Shown in pieces: positions 35,075-44,554 of a DNA stretch of 64,000 nucleotides. Every line of letters begins with the position of its first letter. Position 1 is the first letter of the stretch. The notes beneath the pieces were generated by a model that ran no database searches, had not been told where the DNA came from, and saw only the letters and a list, made by a program, of their open reading frames with translations. The position numbers were made by a program, and so were the translations under genes. The DNA comes from Desulfobacteraceae bacterium (lineage in GTDB: Bacteria; Desulfobacterota; Desulfobacteria; Desulfobacterales; Desulfobacteraceae): positions 1-64,000 of the forward strand of contig JADGEQ010000008.1 of NCBI GenBank assembly GCA_016744295.1, given 5' to 3'.

Positions 35075-36644
35075 CTCAGATCAACAAAATAACGACCAGG
35101 AAAATCTTGACATCTTTACCAAGGATTTTTTTGATATCCTTTTCAAGGGAAACGAAACCACCGATAATACAGAACTAAAAAGACAGGTCAATACCCTCAA
35201 ACAGGCCGCAAAAGACCAGGAGCTTACCACCCCCATCATCGCCCTTTTCTCAAAATTAAAATCCATCCGGGAAACCCAAAAACTTTCACCAAAAGCTTTT
35301 GGACTTGAACGAAGGGAGCTGACCACCCTGGCCCTTAAACATGAAAACATTGACGAACACGATGTTTCCGTGGGCGGGCGGGTAGAAAAGGCCCTTCCAA
35401 TTGTACAAGAGGCCATTACCCGGGTTGACGAATATATTTCAGCCAAAACAGAACAGGCTCCCAGCGGATTTGAACTCTGGGATTCGATTCTTGAAACCCA
35501 GGAAAAGATAAAATCCTATCTGAATATGAATGATGACGACTGGAACTCCTATTCCGGTCAAATCAAACATTGCATCAATTCAGTTGAAGAACTGTCAAAG
35601 GTCATTGATCTTCCGGAACGAGTGATCAAAGAAGTCACCCGTGTAACCAAAGATTACCGCATGCGGCTGACACCTTACTATGCCAGCCTGATCCAGACAA
35701 AATCAGCCAATGACCCGATACTGCTGCAATCGGTTCCCACGGGGGAAATGATCGACAACCTGGGCGAAGAGATTCCCCCTGTTGCTGCCGACCACTCTCC
35801 TGCCCGGCTCATTGATCAGTTTTATCCCCGGGTGGTCACCATCAAGGCCACCAATATGTGCGCCATGTACTGCACCCATTGTTTAAGACTTGCCCACATC
35901 GGCAAAAAAGACAGGATCTATACAGAACAGGCCTATGAGGAAGCCCTTGATTACATAAGGGGCAATGACCAGATCCGTGACATTTTAATCACCGGCGGAG
36001 ACTCCTTTGTATTGCCCAATAAAATCCTTAAAAAAATCCTCACCGCCCTGGACGAGATTGACCATGTTAAAATGAAACGGCTGGGAACCCGCATTCCGGT
36101 CACAGCTCCCCAGCGGGTGGACAATGAACTTTTGGATATTCTGGCCCAGAGCAATGACAAAAAACCGGTTCGGGTGGTTACCCAGATCAATACGGCCCAA
36201 GAAATGACGCCTTTGTCCGGGGATGCTTTTAAACGGATTTCCAAAAATGTGTTTGCCGTCCTGAACCAGGCGGTCCTTTTAAAGGGCATCAACGATACCA
36301 GGGTCAAGATGTGGAAATTATGCGAAACCATCCAGGAAAACTATGTGCGCCCCTATTATCTGTTTAACTGCTCCTATCGAAATCCCCAGTTCACCCACTT
36401 CAGGGTGCCCATTGAAAAAGGACAAGATATTATAGAAAGCATGTACGGCAATATTTCGGGAGATGCCATCCCCCGGTATATTGCAACGGCCGGCGGAAAA
36501 ATCCCCCTACACAGAAGCAATGTACAGGGAAGTTCCGACGGTGATATAATTCTTAAAAAACCCTGGAATGGAGAAGTGGTAAACTATCCGGATGCAGATA
36601 AAGGCATATATGAAAATGAACGCTTTGCCTTCATGAAACCATAA
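35061..36644 (+). CDS. KamA-family radical SAM enzyme (lysine 2,3-aminomutase-like, divergent)
   Basis: About 527 residues. Residues from ~140 onward align with lysine 2,3-aminomutase: TPYYASLI, DPILLQSVP, and the radical SAM cluster CAMYCTHC (CxxxCxxC, canonically CSMYCRHC). Then come LITGGDSF, GTRIPVTAPQR and the PLP-lysine region AGGKIP. The first ~140 residues are an extra N-terminal domain absent from standard KamA. Clostridial aminomutase binds the lysine side chain through Asp293 and Asp330; at the aligned places this protein has Ser (NCSYRNPQ) and Ala/Thr (YIATAGGK), so lysine is probably not the substrate. Start ATG 35061 has GGAG seven bases upstream; ATG 35055 is too close to it. 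It overlaps the ATP-grasp gene and is followed by an M20 peptidase. Confidence 0.85.
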   Translation: MPESNSDQQNNDQENLDIFTKDFFDILFKGNETTDNTELKRQVNTLKQAAKDQELTTPIIALFSKLKSIRETQKLSPKAFGLERRELTTLALKHENIDEHDVSVGGRVEKALPIVQEAITRVDEYISAKTEQAPSGFELWDSILETQEKIKSYLNMNDDDWNSYSGQIKHCINSVEELSKVIDLPERVIKEVTRVTKDYRMRLTPYYASLIQTKSANDPILLQSVPTGEMIDNLGEEIPPVAADHSPARLIDQFYPRVVTIKATNMCAMYCTHCLRLAHIGKKDRIYTEQAYEEALDYIRGNDQIRDILITGGDSFVLPNKILKKILTALDEIDHVKMKRLGTRIPVTAPQRVDNELLDILAQSNDKKPVRVVTQINTAQEMTPLSGDAFKRISKNVFAVLNQAVLLKGINDTRVKMWKLCETIQENYVRPYYLFNCSYRNPQFTHFRVPIEKGQDIIESMYGNISGDAIPRYIATAGGKIPLHRSNVQGSSDGDIILKKPWNGEVVNYPDADKGIYENERFAFMKP

Positions 36645-36787
36645 AATATGGTTTCAACAATCGGATTGGTTTCAACTATCAAGATAGTTTAGATATTGGA
36701 TCCATTTCAATACCAATATTCACGGCAGCAGGCCCGATGCCTGCTGCCTTTTTTAAAACCCTGTCAATGCGACAAAGGCCGATACCA

Positions 36788-37942
36788 ATGAATCCCGCTA
36801 TTACATCTTATATAAATGACCACAAATCTGAAATGTTTGGCCTGCTGGAGGAACTTATCTGTATCCAGAGCGGATCCAGAAACAAACAGGGCATAGACCG
36901 GGTAGGAAAACGAATCGCCCTGGAAATGGAAGCCATGGACTTTACCTGTGAATTCCAAAAAGAAACGGAATACGGCGATCACCTCATTGCCAGGAGCCCC
37001 GACAGCGGGCCGGACACAAACAATGACAAAAAGCAGATCCTGATTACCGGACACATGGACACGGTCTTCCCCTTTGATACACCCTTTAATGACTACAAAG
37101 AGGATGAAACCCGTTGTTTTGGACCGGGTGTGGCAGATATGAAAGGCGGTCTTGTGGTGGGCATTTTTGCCCTGAAAGCCCTGTGTCACGCGGGCCTGAT
37201 CCACAAAAATGCCATCACCTTTATTTTTAATTCCGACGAAGAAATTGGCTCCCCCTCCTCCCGTAAACTGATCCGGGAAGAAGCACAAAAAATCGATTTG
37301 GCCTATGTTTTGGAAGCCGGCGGCCTTTCAGGGGAAATCGTTAGCGGCCGCAAGGGGAATATGTCCATTTGCCTTGAGGTGGAAGGAGAGGCTGGCCACG
37401 CCGCCTTTGCGGGAAAAAACAAGGCCAGCGCCATCCTTGAGCTTGCCCATAAAACAATTGCCATTGAACACTTAAATGATCCGGAAAAGGGAATCTCGGC
37501 CAATGTGGGCACCATAGAAGGGGGCCTAGGTCCCAACACCATTGCCCAGCATGCAAAAGCTGCCGTTGATTTCAGATACTTAACCATGGGTGAAGACGAA
37601 AGATTAAAAACCAAAATCAATAAAATTGTGGCCGGTCAGACCATTCCGGGAACCCGTTCTAAAATGACCATTAACAGTAGCCGACCGTCAATGCCCCAGA
37701 CCCGGGCCAATACGGAGCTGTTCAACAAAATCAAAGCCATTGGTGATGAATTGGGAATCCATGTGGCAGCAGAATTGAGACAAGGCGTCTCAGATGCCAA
37801 TATCATTGCAAAAGAAGGCATCCCCGTGATTGACGGCCTCGGCCCCATTGGCGCAAAGGACCATAGTGAAGATGAGTACATCCAAAAATCAAGCATGCAG
37901 GAAAGGTCTATCCTATTTGGAAATATACTGGCCTGTATTTAA
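36788..37942 (+). CDS. M20 family metallopeptidase (carboxypeptidase G2/ArgE-like)
   Basis: A 384-residue di-zinc amidohydrolase. Zinc and catalytic residues are visible: His and catalytic Asp in GHMDTVF, bridging Asp in GVADMKGG, Glu-Glu in NSDEEIGS, Glu in VLEAGG, and the last His in GAKDHSEDE. The lid or dimerisation domain is present (about 180-295). The closest shape is the glutamate carboxypeptidase (CPG2) group, which releases an amino acid from an amide. The ATG at 36788 fits the family N-terminus; upstream in-frame codons to 36737 add an unlikely tail. It follows the KamA-like gene by about 143 bp on the same strand. In this setting it could hydrolyse or trim the product of the ATP-grasp ligase (inference). 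Confidence 0.88.
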   Translation: MNPAITSYINDHKSEMFGLLEELICIQSGSRNKQGIDRVGKRIALEMEAMDFTCEFQKETEYGDHLIARSPDSGPDTNNDKKQILITGHMDTVFPFDTPFNDYKEDETRCFGPGVADMKGGLVVGIFALKALCHAGLIHKNAITFIFNSDEEIGSPSSRKLIREEAQKIDLAYVLEAGGLSGEIVSGRKGNMSICLEVEGEAGHAAFAGKNKASAILELAHKTIAIEHLNDPEKGISANVGTIEGGLGPNTIAQHAKAAVDFRYLTMGEDERLKTKINKIVAGQTIPGTRSKMTINSSRPSMPQTRANTELFNKIKAIGDELGIHVAAELRQGVSDANIIAKEGIPVIDGLGPIGAKDHSEDEYIQKSSMQERSILFGNILACI

Positions 37943-37947
37943 AAACA

Positions 37948-40900
37948 TCAAGACAATTGTTGGGTGGTCATTCTTACCTGTTTTAAATCCAGGGTTGCAC
38001 CTGTCTCAACGAATATGTCCCTGGATTTTTTCAAGTATTTGATCTCTTGGAGCCGTTGGCCCATATCCGAATAGATAAGCCCCGCTTCATTCCTGCAACC
38101 AAGTTCCTGACAAAGATCAATTCCCTTTTGCCAAAATTTATGGGCCTTGTTAAAATCTTTTTTAAGCCAGAAAAACAAAGCGTTTAATCTAAATGCTTTT
38201 GGCAGGCCGCATTTAAAAGTTTTCCCATATTTGATTGTTTTACAAATGTATTTTTTTACTTTTCCCATGGTAATTTTTTCACTGACCTCAATTGATTTTT
38301 CAAATAGCCTTAAATACGTTTCCGCCAAAGCATTATAAAATTGACTCACCACGAAGCCATGAAGGCCTTTTTTTACGATCATTTTTTCGTTTTCTTTTAA
38401 AATGGAATAGGCTTTCTTCAAGTCTCCCTCAGCTAAATAGCACCTTGCAAGATCTGTATAAGACTCTCCCAATGCATAATAATCCGGAATGGACTTCAAT
38501 AGCTTGATTGATTTTTTTAAATTTAATATGGCCTCATCCAAGGGGCCTGTAAAAATTTGATTTGAGCCAATGCCGGCCAGGCCATGCCCCCTTAACTGAT
38601 GATCTCCACTTTCCAATCCGATTTGAGCAATTTTCTGACAAATTTCATTACTCTGGAGAAATTTTCCCTGATAGCGTAATACCATAGCCATCATAATTTT
38701 TGCATTTCCCCATTTTTTCAAATGCCCTACCCTTTTAAATTGTCCGGCAGATGTTTTATATGAGGCCAGTGCATCTTCCCATTTTCCTTGAAAATTAAAA
38801 TGGTATCCCAACATTAAATAGACAGAAGCGGTTATCAGGCCCTCATCTGTTTCTTTTATAAGCCCCATTGAGAAATCATGATATTTCCGTGCAATAAAGG
38901 GAAATCCCATTGTATCAAATAGAAAACCGATTGCTGCATATCCCTGGATTGTTCTGGGGAGAGACCCTATTTTTTCTGCATAATTCAAAGCAGAAAGCAG
39001 ATCAAAGGCCAAGCGCTCCTGATTAATAAAAAAATCAATCCAGGCCATGGATTCATAAATTTTAATGACTTCTTCTTCACCTCTTTTTAATTTTTGCGAC
39101 CTCCTTTTCTTTCTAAAAATTCCAAAGGTTCTTTTTAGTACCTGATTTAAGAGTTGATGCAAAATTGCAATCCGAGTCTGCCATTTACCAAAGGGGTAGA
39201 AGATCCCCATTAAGTTAAAGGCTTGTTTAAATGATACCAATGCTTTATCGTGTTCTCCACGTCGGAAATATATTTCTCCTAATTTGCGTTCATAAACTGC
39301 TTTTTCAGAATCAGCTAATTTGCTTCCAAATAATTGTTCATGGGCAGACATGGCTTTTTTATAGTGGGAAAGGGCTTCCGAGTCACCCGCTATTCGATTG
39401 GCCTGGTCTCCTGCTTTTATTAAATATTTTTGGGCCTTATTCCATTGGGCTGCTTTTGCAAAATGATATGAAAGCAATCCGTAAAATTTTTCTATCTGCT
39501 CACAGAAAACATATTCAATTGCTTCTCCAACTCTACGGTGCAGTTGTTCTCTATTCTTCAGCAGGATGGTTTCATAGGCGGCATCCCTTATCAAATCATG
39601 GTAAAAAAAATAGGCTAATTCAGAATTATCCGTATTTTTTCTTATTAAATTTTCCCCAATTAATATGGACAAATTGTTATCTATGCCTTTGCTGCTGTCT
39701 TCAACAGCTTCCAATAAACGATAAAGAAAGTTTCTTCCTATTACAGCCGCTAATTTCAGAAGATCTTTAATATCTGTATCCAATCTATCGATGCTTGATT
39801 CAACCAACCCCCTCAATGTATCCGGAATAGGTACTTTACCAGCAAGGGGTTTTATGGTGTATTGCCCCGTGGAATCATTTTTTACGATCAACTCATTCGT
39901 TTGAAGTGTTCGCAGCAATTCTTCCAGATACAATGGGTTTCCTTCGCACTTGCGATGGATCAATCCGCACAAATGTGAAGACATTGGATCAAGATTCATC
40001 TTTTTGCAAGCTAATTCAAGAACTTCCTCTTTGGAAAGCGGGGTCAGCGAAATTTCAGAATAGTAATCCTTGTGTTCGCTCTTCAGCTGTCTTCTTAATT
40101 TTGATACAGGACGATTTTTTGTATTCCTGCTGATAAATACGATTAATATAGGGACTTCACTTATAATCGTTGTAAGATGTTCTATTAATTCAACGGTTGA
40201 CCCATCCGCCCAATGAAAATCTTCAAACTCAAGCACCAATGGCTGGTTATAGGCCAATTGCTTCACCAAAACAAAAAAGGCTCTAAATATTTGATTTTTT
40301 ATTGTTTCACCATCCAGAAATCTAACCTTCTTGAATAAATTCCCCTTTACTTTCAGAGACAAAAGTGTGGCCAGATAGGGAAGCGTATCAGGAACTTCAT
40401 CGGGAAACAATTGCGTTAATTTATGCTCAAGCTTATTCCACCCGTTCACATCATCATCGGTATCATGAATGTTGGCATAATGTTTCAACAGCTCTAGAAA
40501 CGTGCCATAACTCGTCCCTTGAAGATATGCAGAGGACCGGCCTTTTATCCATAATAACTGGGTGTCAGACAATTGTTTTTTGTATTCATCCACCAGACGT
40601 GATTTACCGATACCTGGATCACCAATAATAGAAACAATACTCCCCCTGTCCTGGCGAACAAGTTGATTGAACAGGGTGTTTAAAGTTGAAATTTCGTGAT
40701 CTCTACCAGAGAAAAATGTGTTTGTGTCATCATTAAATCCGACCTCTTTTTCTTTTTTCGATAAAACCTTATAGTTTAGCAGCAACCCGGTTTTGCCCTT
40801 CACCTTAACCGGTTTAAGTTCTTGAAAATTAATAAGATGCCGGGCCAGTTGATAGGTATCCGGCCCCACGATTATTTCATCATCTTTAGACAAACTTTCA

Positions 40901-41514
40901 AGCCGAGATGCGATATTAATATTGAGCCCGGTTAACCCATGGGATCCCTCTTCAGCATTTACCTCTCCGGTTACCACAAGACCCGTATTTATACCGGTGT
41001 GAATGGAAATGCCATGACCTGTTTTCTCTTGAATCCACGGATTCATTGATTTAACGGTATCATGAATTTTCATGGCAGCATGAATCGCTCTTACAGGATC
41101 GTCTTCGTGGGCCCTGGGTATTCCGAAAACAGCCATAACCGAATCCCCGATATATCTTTCAATAAATCCATCGAATTGGTCAATTATATCGGAAATTTTT
41201 TTAAAAACGCGGTTTAATATGGCTCTAACCTCTTCCGGGTCTAAACGTTCCGTCATTGCCGTATACCCGGATAGATCTGTAAAAAAAACCGTTACATATT
41301 TTCTCTCGCTTTGACTGGTTTTATTTTCTTTTTCTACTTTATGGTTAATATGGATTTGAGATCCGCATTTTCCACAAAATTTGAAATGAACTAAATTGTC
41401 ACTATTGCATTTTGGACAGGAGATGCCCAGCTGTTCCCCGCATTTTCCACAAAATTTTAAACCCTCTGGATTATCAAACCTGCACTTTGGACAATTCATT
41501 TGGATTGGCTCCAT
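37948..41514 (-). CDS. Zinc-ribbon, class III adenylate cyclase, AAA ATPase and TPR protein
   Basis: An 1188-residue soluble protein. Two zinc ribbons open it (C8/C11/C22/C25 and C33/C36/C47/C50). A class III nucleotide cyclase domain follows (about 73-255), with metal aspartates in FFTDLSGYT and YIGDSVMAVFG and the NIASRLES helix. Then comes a large AAA/NACHT-like ATPase (P-loop GDPGIGKSR near 300), a winged-helix-like part, and a C-terminal TPR region (about 690-1180) with many paired helices. The layout matches the cyclase/ATPase/TPR proteins that are common in Desulfobacterota and actinobacteria; cAMP output is plausible since the metal aspartates are present. It ends 5 bp from the convergent M20 gene and is monocistronic. 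Confidence 0.88.
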   Translation of the reverse strand: MEPIQMNCPKCRFDNPEGLKFCGKCGEQLGISCPKCNSDNLVHFKFCGKCGSQIHINHKVEKENKTSQSERKYVTVFFTDLSGYTAMTERLDPEEVRAILNRVFKKISDIIDQFDGFIERYIGDSVMAVFGIPRAHEDDPVRAIHAAMKIHDTVKSMNPWIQEKTGHGISIHTGINTGLVVTGEVNAEEGSHGLTGLNINIASRLESLSKDDEIIVGPDTYQLARHLINFQELKPVKVKGKTGLLLNYKVLSKKEKEVGFNDDTNTFFSGRDHEISTLNTLFNQLVRQDRGSIVSIIGDPGIGKSRLVDEYKKQLSDTQLLWIKGRSSAYLQGTSYGTFLELLKHYANIHDTDDDVNGWNKLEHKLTQLFPDEVPDTLPYLATLLSLKVKGNLFKKVRFLDGETIKNQIFRAFFVLVKQLAYNQPLVLEFEDFHWADGSTVELIEHLTTIISEVPILIVFISRNTKNRPVSKLRRQLKSEHKDYYSEISLTPLSKEEVLELACKKMNLDPMSSHLCGLIHRKCEGNPLYLEELLRTLQTNELIVKNDSTGQYTIKPLAGKVPIPDTLRGLVESSIDRLDTDIKDLLKLAAVIGRNFLYRLLEAVEDSSKGIDNNLSILIGENLIRKNTDNSELAYFFYHDLIRDAAYETILLKNREQLHRRVGEAIEYVFCEQIEKFYGLLSYHFAKAAQWNKAQKYLIKAGDQANRIAGDSEALSHYKKAMSAHEQLFGSKLADSEKAVYERKLGEIYFRRGEHDKALVSFKQAFNLMGIFYPFGKWQTRIAILHQLLNQVLKRTFGIFRKKRRSQKLKRGEEEVIKIYESMAWIDFFINQERLAFDLLSALNYAEKIGSLPRTIQGYAAIGFLFDTMGFPFIARKYHDFSMGLIKETDEGLITASVYLMLGYHFNFQGKWEDALASYKTSAGQFKRVGHLKKWGNAKIMMAMVLRYQGKFLQSNEICQKIAQIGLESGDHQLRGHGLAGIGSNQIFTGPLDEAILNLKKSIKLLKSIPDYYALGESYTDLARCYLAEGDLKKAYSILKENEKMIVKKGLHGFVVSQFYNALAETYLRLFEKSIEVSEKITMGKVKKYICKTIKYGKTFKCGLPKAFRLNALFFWLKKDFNKAHKFWQKGIDLCQELGCRNEAGLIYSDMGQRLQEIKYLKKSRDIFVETGATLDLKQVRMTTQQLS

Positions 41515-41615
41515 GAATTATTGTCTGATTTATAAGGCTAAAAATAGAAACGTATTATAATATCGTCATTGGGAGAGACAAGAATTTACTCAATCCATTG
41601 TCTCCCCCGAAAAAG

Positions 41616-43418
41616 CTAATCGCTTTTTAACACAGATAGGAATGCAGACTGTGGAATCTCAACAGATCCCACCATTTTCATTCGTTTTTTTCCTTTTTTC
41701 TGTTTTTCCAACAATTTTCGCTTTCTGGAAATATCCCCGCCATAGCACTTGGCCGTCACATCTTTTCTAAAGGCGGAAATGGTTTCCCTGGCAATAATTT
41801 TCCCCCCAATGGCCGCCTGGATAGGAATTTTAAACTGCTGCCGGGGGATCTCTTCTCTTAATTTTTTACAGGCAGTCCTGCCCCGGGCCTCGGCCTTGTC
41901 ACGGTGGATGAGCTGTGACAGGGCATCCACCCGTTCACTGTTGATGAGAAAATCAAGCTTGACCGCGTCGGTGTCCTGGTATCCGGCTATTTCATAGTCA
42001 AAGGACCCATACCCCTGGGTAACGCTCTTGAGCCGGTCATAAAACTCATACACCACTTCAGCCAGGGGAAGTTCAAATTTCATTTCCATTCGGCTGGAAG
42101 TAAGATACTGATAATTTTTGCTCACACCGCGAAACTCATGGCAAACCTGCATGACATTGCCCATATATTTGTCCGGAACAATGATGGAGGCATTAATAAA
42201 GGGCTCCCGGGTTTTGACGATCTCCGCCGGATCGGGATAGGCCGTGGGATTGTCAATGATTTTGATCTCCCCGCTTGTGTAGGTGATCTCATACTGAACC
42301 GATGGAGAGGTCAGAATCAGGGAAATATCATATTCCCGCTCCAGCCGTTCCTGGACAACCTCCAGATGCAGCAACCCTAAAAAACCGCAGCGATAGCCAA
42401 ATCCCAAGGCCGCAGAACTGTCCTTTTCATAAATCAGGGAGGCATCATTTAATTTAAGTTTTTCCAGGGCAGCGGTGAGCTCTCCATAATCGTCTGCGGA
42501 AACCGGGTACATGGATGAGAACACAACGGGGGTGGGTTCCCTGAATCCGTCCAGGGCTTTAGCACAGGGCGAGTCCGACATGGTCACGGTATCGCCTGTT
42601 CTTACATCGCTGATATTTTTAATACCGGCAATAAAATATCCCACCTGCCCTGCTATAAGTTCATCCTGGGGGCATCTTTTGATCTGAAACAACCCCACCT
42701 CTTCAACCTTGTACTGGGCATTGTTGGACATGAACCGAATTTTATCGCCCTTTTTTATGGTCCCGTCAAATATCCGAAAATGAACAATGGTTCCCCTGAA
42801 GGCATCATAATGGGAATCAAAAACCAAGGCTTTAAAAGCGCCCGTACCCTCGTCAACAGGGGCTGGAACTCCCTCAATTACCGCCTGGAAAATTTTATCC
42901 ACCCCGGTACCCGCCTTGGCAGATACCGGAAGGGCATCTGCAGGATCCAGCCCCAGATCTTCCTCTACCTGGTCCCTGGCCCACTCGATCTGGGCCGAAG
43001 GCAAATCAATCTTATTTATAATGGGTATGATACTAAGATCATGCTCCATGGCAAGGTATAAATTTGCCAGGGTCTGGGCTTCAACTCCCTGGGTGGCATC
43101 CACAATGATCAATGCCCCTTCGCAGGCGGCAAGGGCACGGGAAACTTCATAGGAGAAATCAACATGCCCCGGGGTATCAATAAGGTTTAACAAATACTCG
43201 GTGCCATCGGGGGATGTATAGGGAAGGGTTACGGTCTGGGATTTGATGGTAATCCCCCTCTCCCGCTCAATATCCATGGAATCTAAGATCTGCTCTTTCA
43301 TATCCCTGTCGGAGATGATCCCGGACAACTGAATAAGCCTGTCGGACAGGGTAGACTTGCCATGGTCAATGTGGGCAATGATACTAAAATTTCTAATATG
43401 TTTTTTATCTAACTTCAA
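41616..43418 (-). CDS. lepA: Elongation factor 4 (LepA), ribosome back-translocase GTPase
   Basis: About 600 residues, the normal length. The G-domain motifs are AHIDHGKST (G1), ERERGIT (G2), DTPGHVDF (G3), NKIDLP (G4) and SAK (G5). EF-G-like domains follow, then the LepA-specific C-terminal domain with the GGDISRKRKLLEKQK region. The frame has no ATG near its beginning. TTG 43418 gives MKLDKKHIRNF and has CGGAG five bases upstream, which decides the start; a TTG at 43445 would add nine residues. LepA helps translation under ionic stress and in 30S maturation. It is monocistronic, between the cyclase and a divergent diguanylate cyclase. Confidence 0.96.
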   Translation of the reverse strand: MKLDKKHIRNFSIIAHIDHGKSTLSDRLIQLSGIISDRDMKEQILDSMDIERERGITIKSQTVTLPYTSPDGTEYLLNLIDTPGHVDFSYEVSRALAACEGALIIVDATQGVEAQTLANLYLAMEHDLSIIPIINKIDLPSAQIEWARDQVEEDLGLDPADALPVSAKAGTGVDKIFQAVIEGVPAPVDEGTGAFKALVFDSHYDAFRGTIVHFRIFDGTIKKGDKIRFMSNNAQYKVEEVGLFQIKRCPQDELIAGQVGYFIAGIKNISDVRTGDTVTMSDSPCAKALDGFREPTPVVFSSMYPVSADDYGELTAALEKLKLNDASLIYEKDSSAALGFGYRCGFLGLLHLEVVQERLEREYDISLILTSPSVQYEITYTSGEIKIIDNPTAYPDPAEIVKTREPFINASIIVPDKYMGNVMQVCHEFRGVSKNYQYLTSSRMEMKFELPLAEVVYEFYDRLKSVTQGYGSFDYEIAGYQDTDAVKLDFLINSERVDALSQLIHRDKAEARGRTACKKLREEIPRQQFKIPIQAAIGGKIIARETISAFRKDVTAKCYGGDISRKRKLLEKQKKGKKRMKMVGSVEIPQSAFLSVLKSD

Positions 43419-43551
43419 TTGGGCTCCGCACTTAAGAGTTGACAAATACCATCTATCTGGCTAAATTTTATTCCTATACGTTTATCAAGTGAGGCCAAAA
43501 GTGTCAAGATAAGCTCTTGCAGCTTAAATTTTTTCAGGAGAATTAAAACCC

Positions 43552-44448
43552 ATGACATACGCTATTTTGATTGTGGATGACGATATTGCCATCAAAGAAT
43601 CGGTTGAAGAATATCTGAAAATACTCTCCTATGATGTTAAAACCGCCCCAAATGCCAAGGAAGCATTGATCATCCTAGAAACATTTGAAGCAGATATGGT
43701 GCTCACCGATATCATGATGCAGGGTATGGACGGGCTTGAACTGACCAAAAAAATCAAGGCGAAATTTGATATTGATGTCATGGTCATGACCGGCTACAGC
43801 GCCGATTATTCCTATGAGGAAGCGGTAAAGGCCGGTGCCAGTGATTTTATTTTCAAACCCTTTCGGTTTGAGGAACTGGACTTGAGGATTAAACGGGTGT
43901 TAAGAGAATCTGAATTCAAAAAAGAACGGGCGCTACTGCTCAAGGAGATGGAACAGCTTGCCATCACAGATGGGTTGACCAAGCTGTATAACTCCCGGCA
44001 GTTTTTCAACCAACTTAAACAGGAAATCAAACGGTATGACCGTTATTCCAGATCATTATCCCTGTTGATTCTGGACATTGATTTTTTCAAGAAATACAAT
44101 GATACCTGGGGCCATCTTGAAGGGGACAAGGTATTGATGCACATTGGCCGCATCATCAATGCATGCATGCGTTCCATGGATACAGCCTATCGCTACGGCG
44201 GAGAAGAATTTGCAATTCTGCTGCCGGAAACCGGCCTTAAAAAAGCCTGCGTTGTAGGGAACAGGATAAAAGACAGCATCGCCGCTGAAATTTTCAGGCC
44301 GGAAACAGGGATCACCCAATCGGTGACAGTGAGCATCGGGGCCGGTGAACTTGTGGATGGGGAGAATTTCAAAGATTTTATCAAGCGCACAGACAAGGCC
44401 ATGTATAAATCCAAACAAACCGGACGAAACAAGCTGACCCATTCCTGA
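43552..44448 (+). CDS. Response regulator diguanylate cyclase (receiver-GGDEF)
   Basis: A 298-residue PleD/WspR-like protein. The receiver domain (1-120) has the acidic pocket VDDD, phosphoacceptor D53 in VLTDIMM, the Thr in MTGYS and Lys in IFKPF. The GGDEF domain starts with TDGLTKLYNSRQFF and has an intact GGEEF signature at 216-220. An RSMD I-site sits five residues before it, so it should make c-di-GMP and be product-inhibited. No cognate kinase is adjacent. It is a candidate source of the c-di-GMP that the LapD-like receptor in this window reads (inference). The ribosome site AGGAG lies 11 bases from the ATG, slightly long. Confidence 0.92.
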   Translation: MTYAILIVDDDIAIKESVEEYLKILSYDVKTAPNAKEALIILETFEADMVLTDIMMQGMDGLELTKKIKAKFDIDVMVMTGYSADYSYEEAVKAGASDFIFKPFRFEELDLRIKRVLRESEFKKERALLLKEMEQLAITDGLTKLYNSRQFFNQLKQEIKRYDRYSRSLSLLILDIDFFKKYNDTWGHLEGDKVLMHIGRIINACMRSMDTAYRYGGEEFAILLPETGLKKACVVGNRIKDSIAAEIFRPETGITQSVTVSIGAGELVDGENFKDFIKRTDKAMYKSKQTGRNKLTHS

Positions 44449-44471
44449 TTACCGTTTTATCATATAGAAAA

Positions 44472-44543
44472 CCCTATGGGACCCAGAACTCAAATTTTTT
44501 AAATCTTAAATCTGAGTTCTGGGGCTATCTGCGTCCCATGGGG
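44472..44543. other. Long two-part inverted repeat between convergent dgc and nadC genes
   Basis: Outer arms ATGGGAC (44476-44482) and GTCCCAT (44533-44539) and inner arms CCAGAACTCA and TGAGTTCTGG pair perfectly. The loop is about 20 A/T bases, with partial pairing beyond the outer arms. The stem could end transcription from both sides. It lacks a clear T-run, so the mechanism is uncertain. Confidence 0.5.
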
Positions 44544-44554
44544 ATCGGCTTTAT

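Noticed and set aside
35061..36644. Naming this gene kamA (lysine 2,3-aminomutase)
   Set aside because: The residues that recognise the lysine side chain are not conserved by eye alignment, and an ablB-type acetyltransferase is not adjacent.
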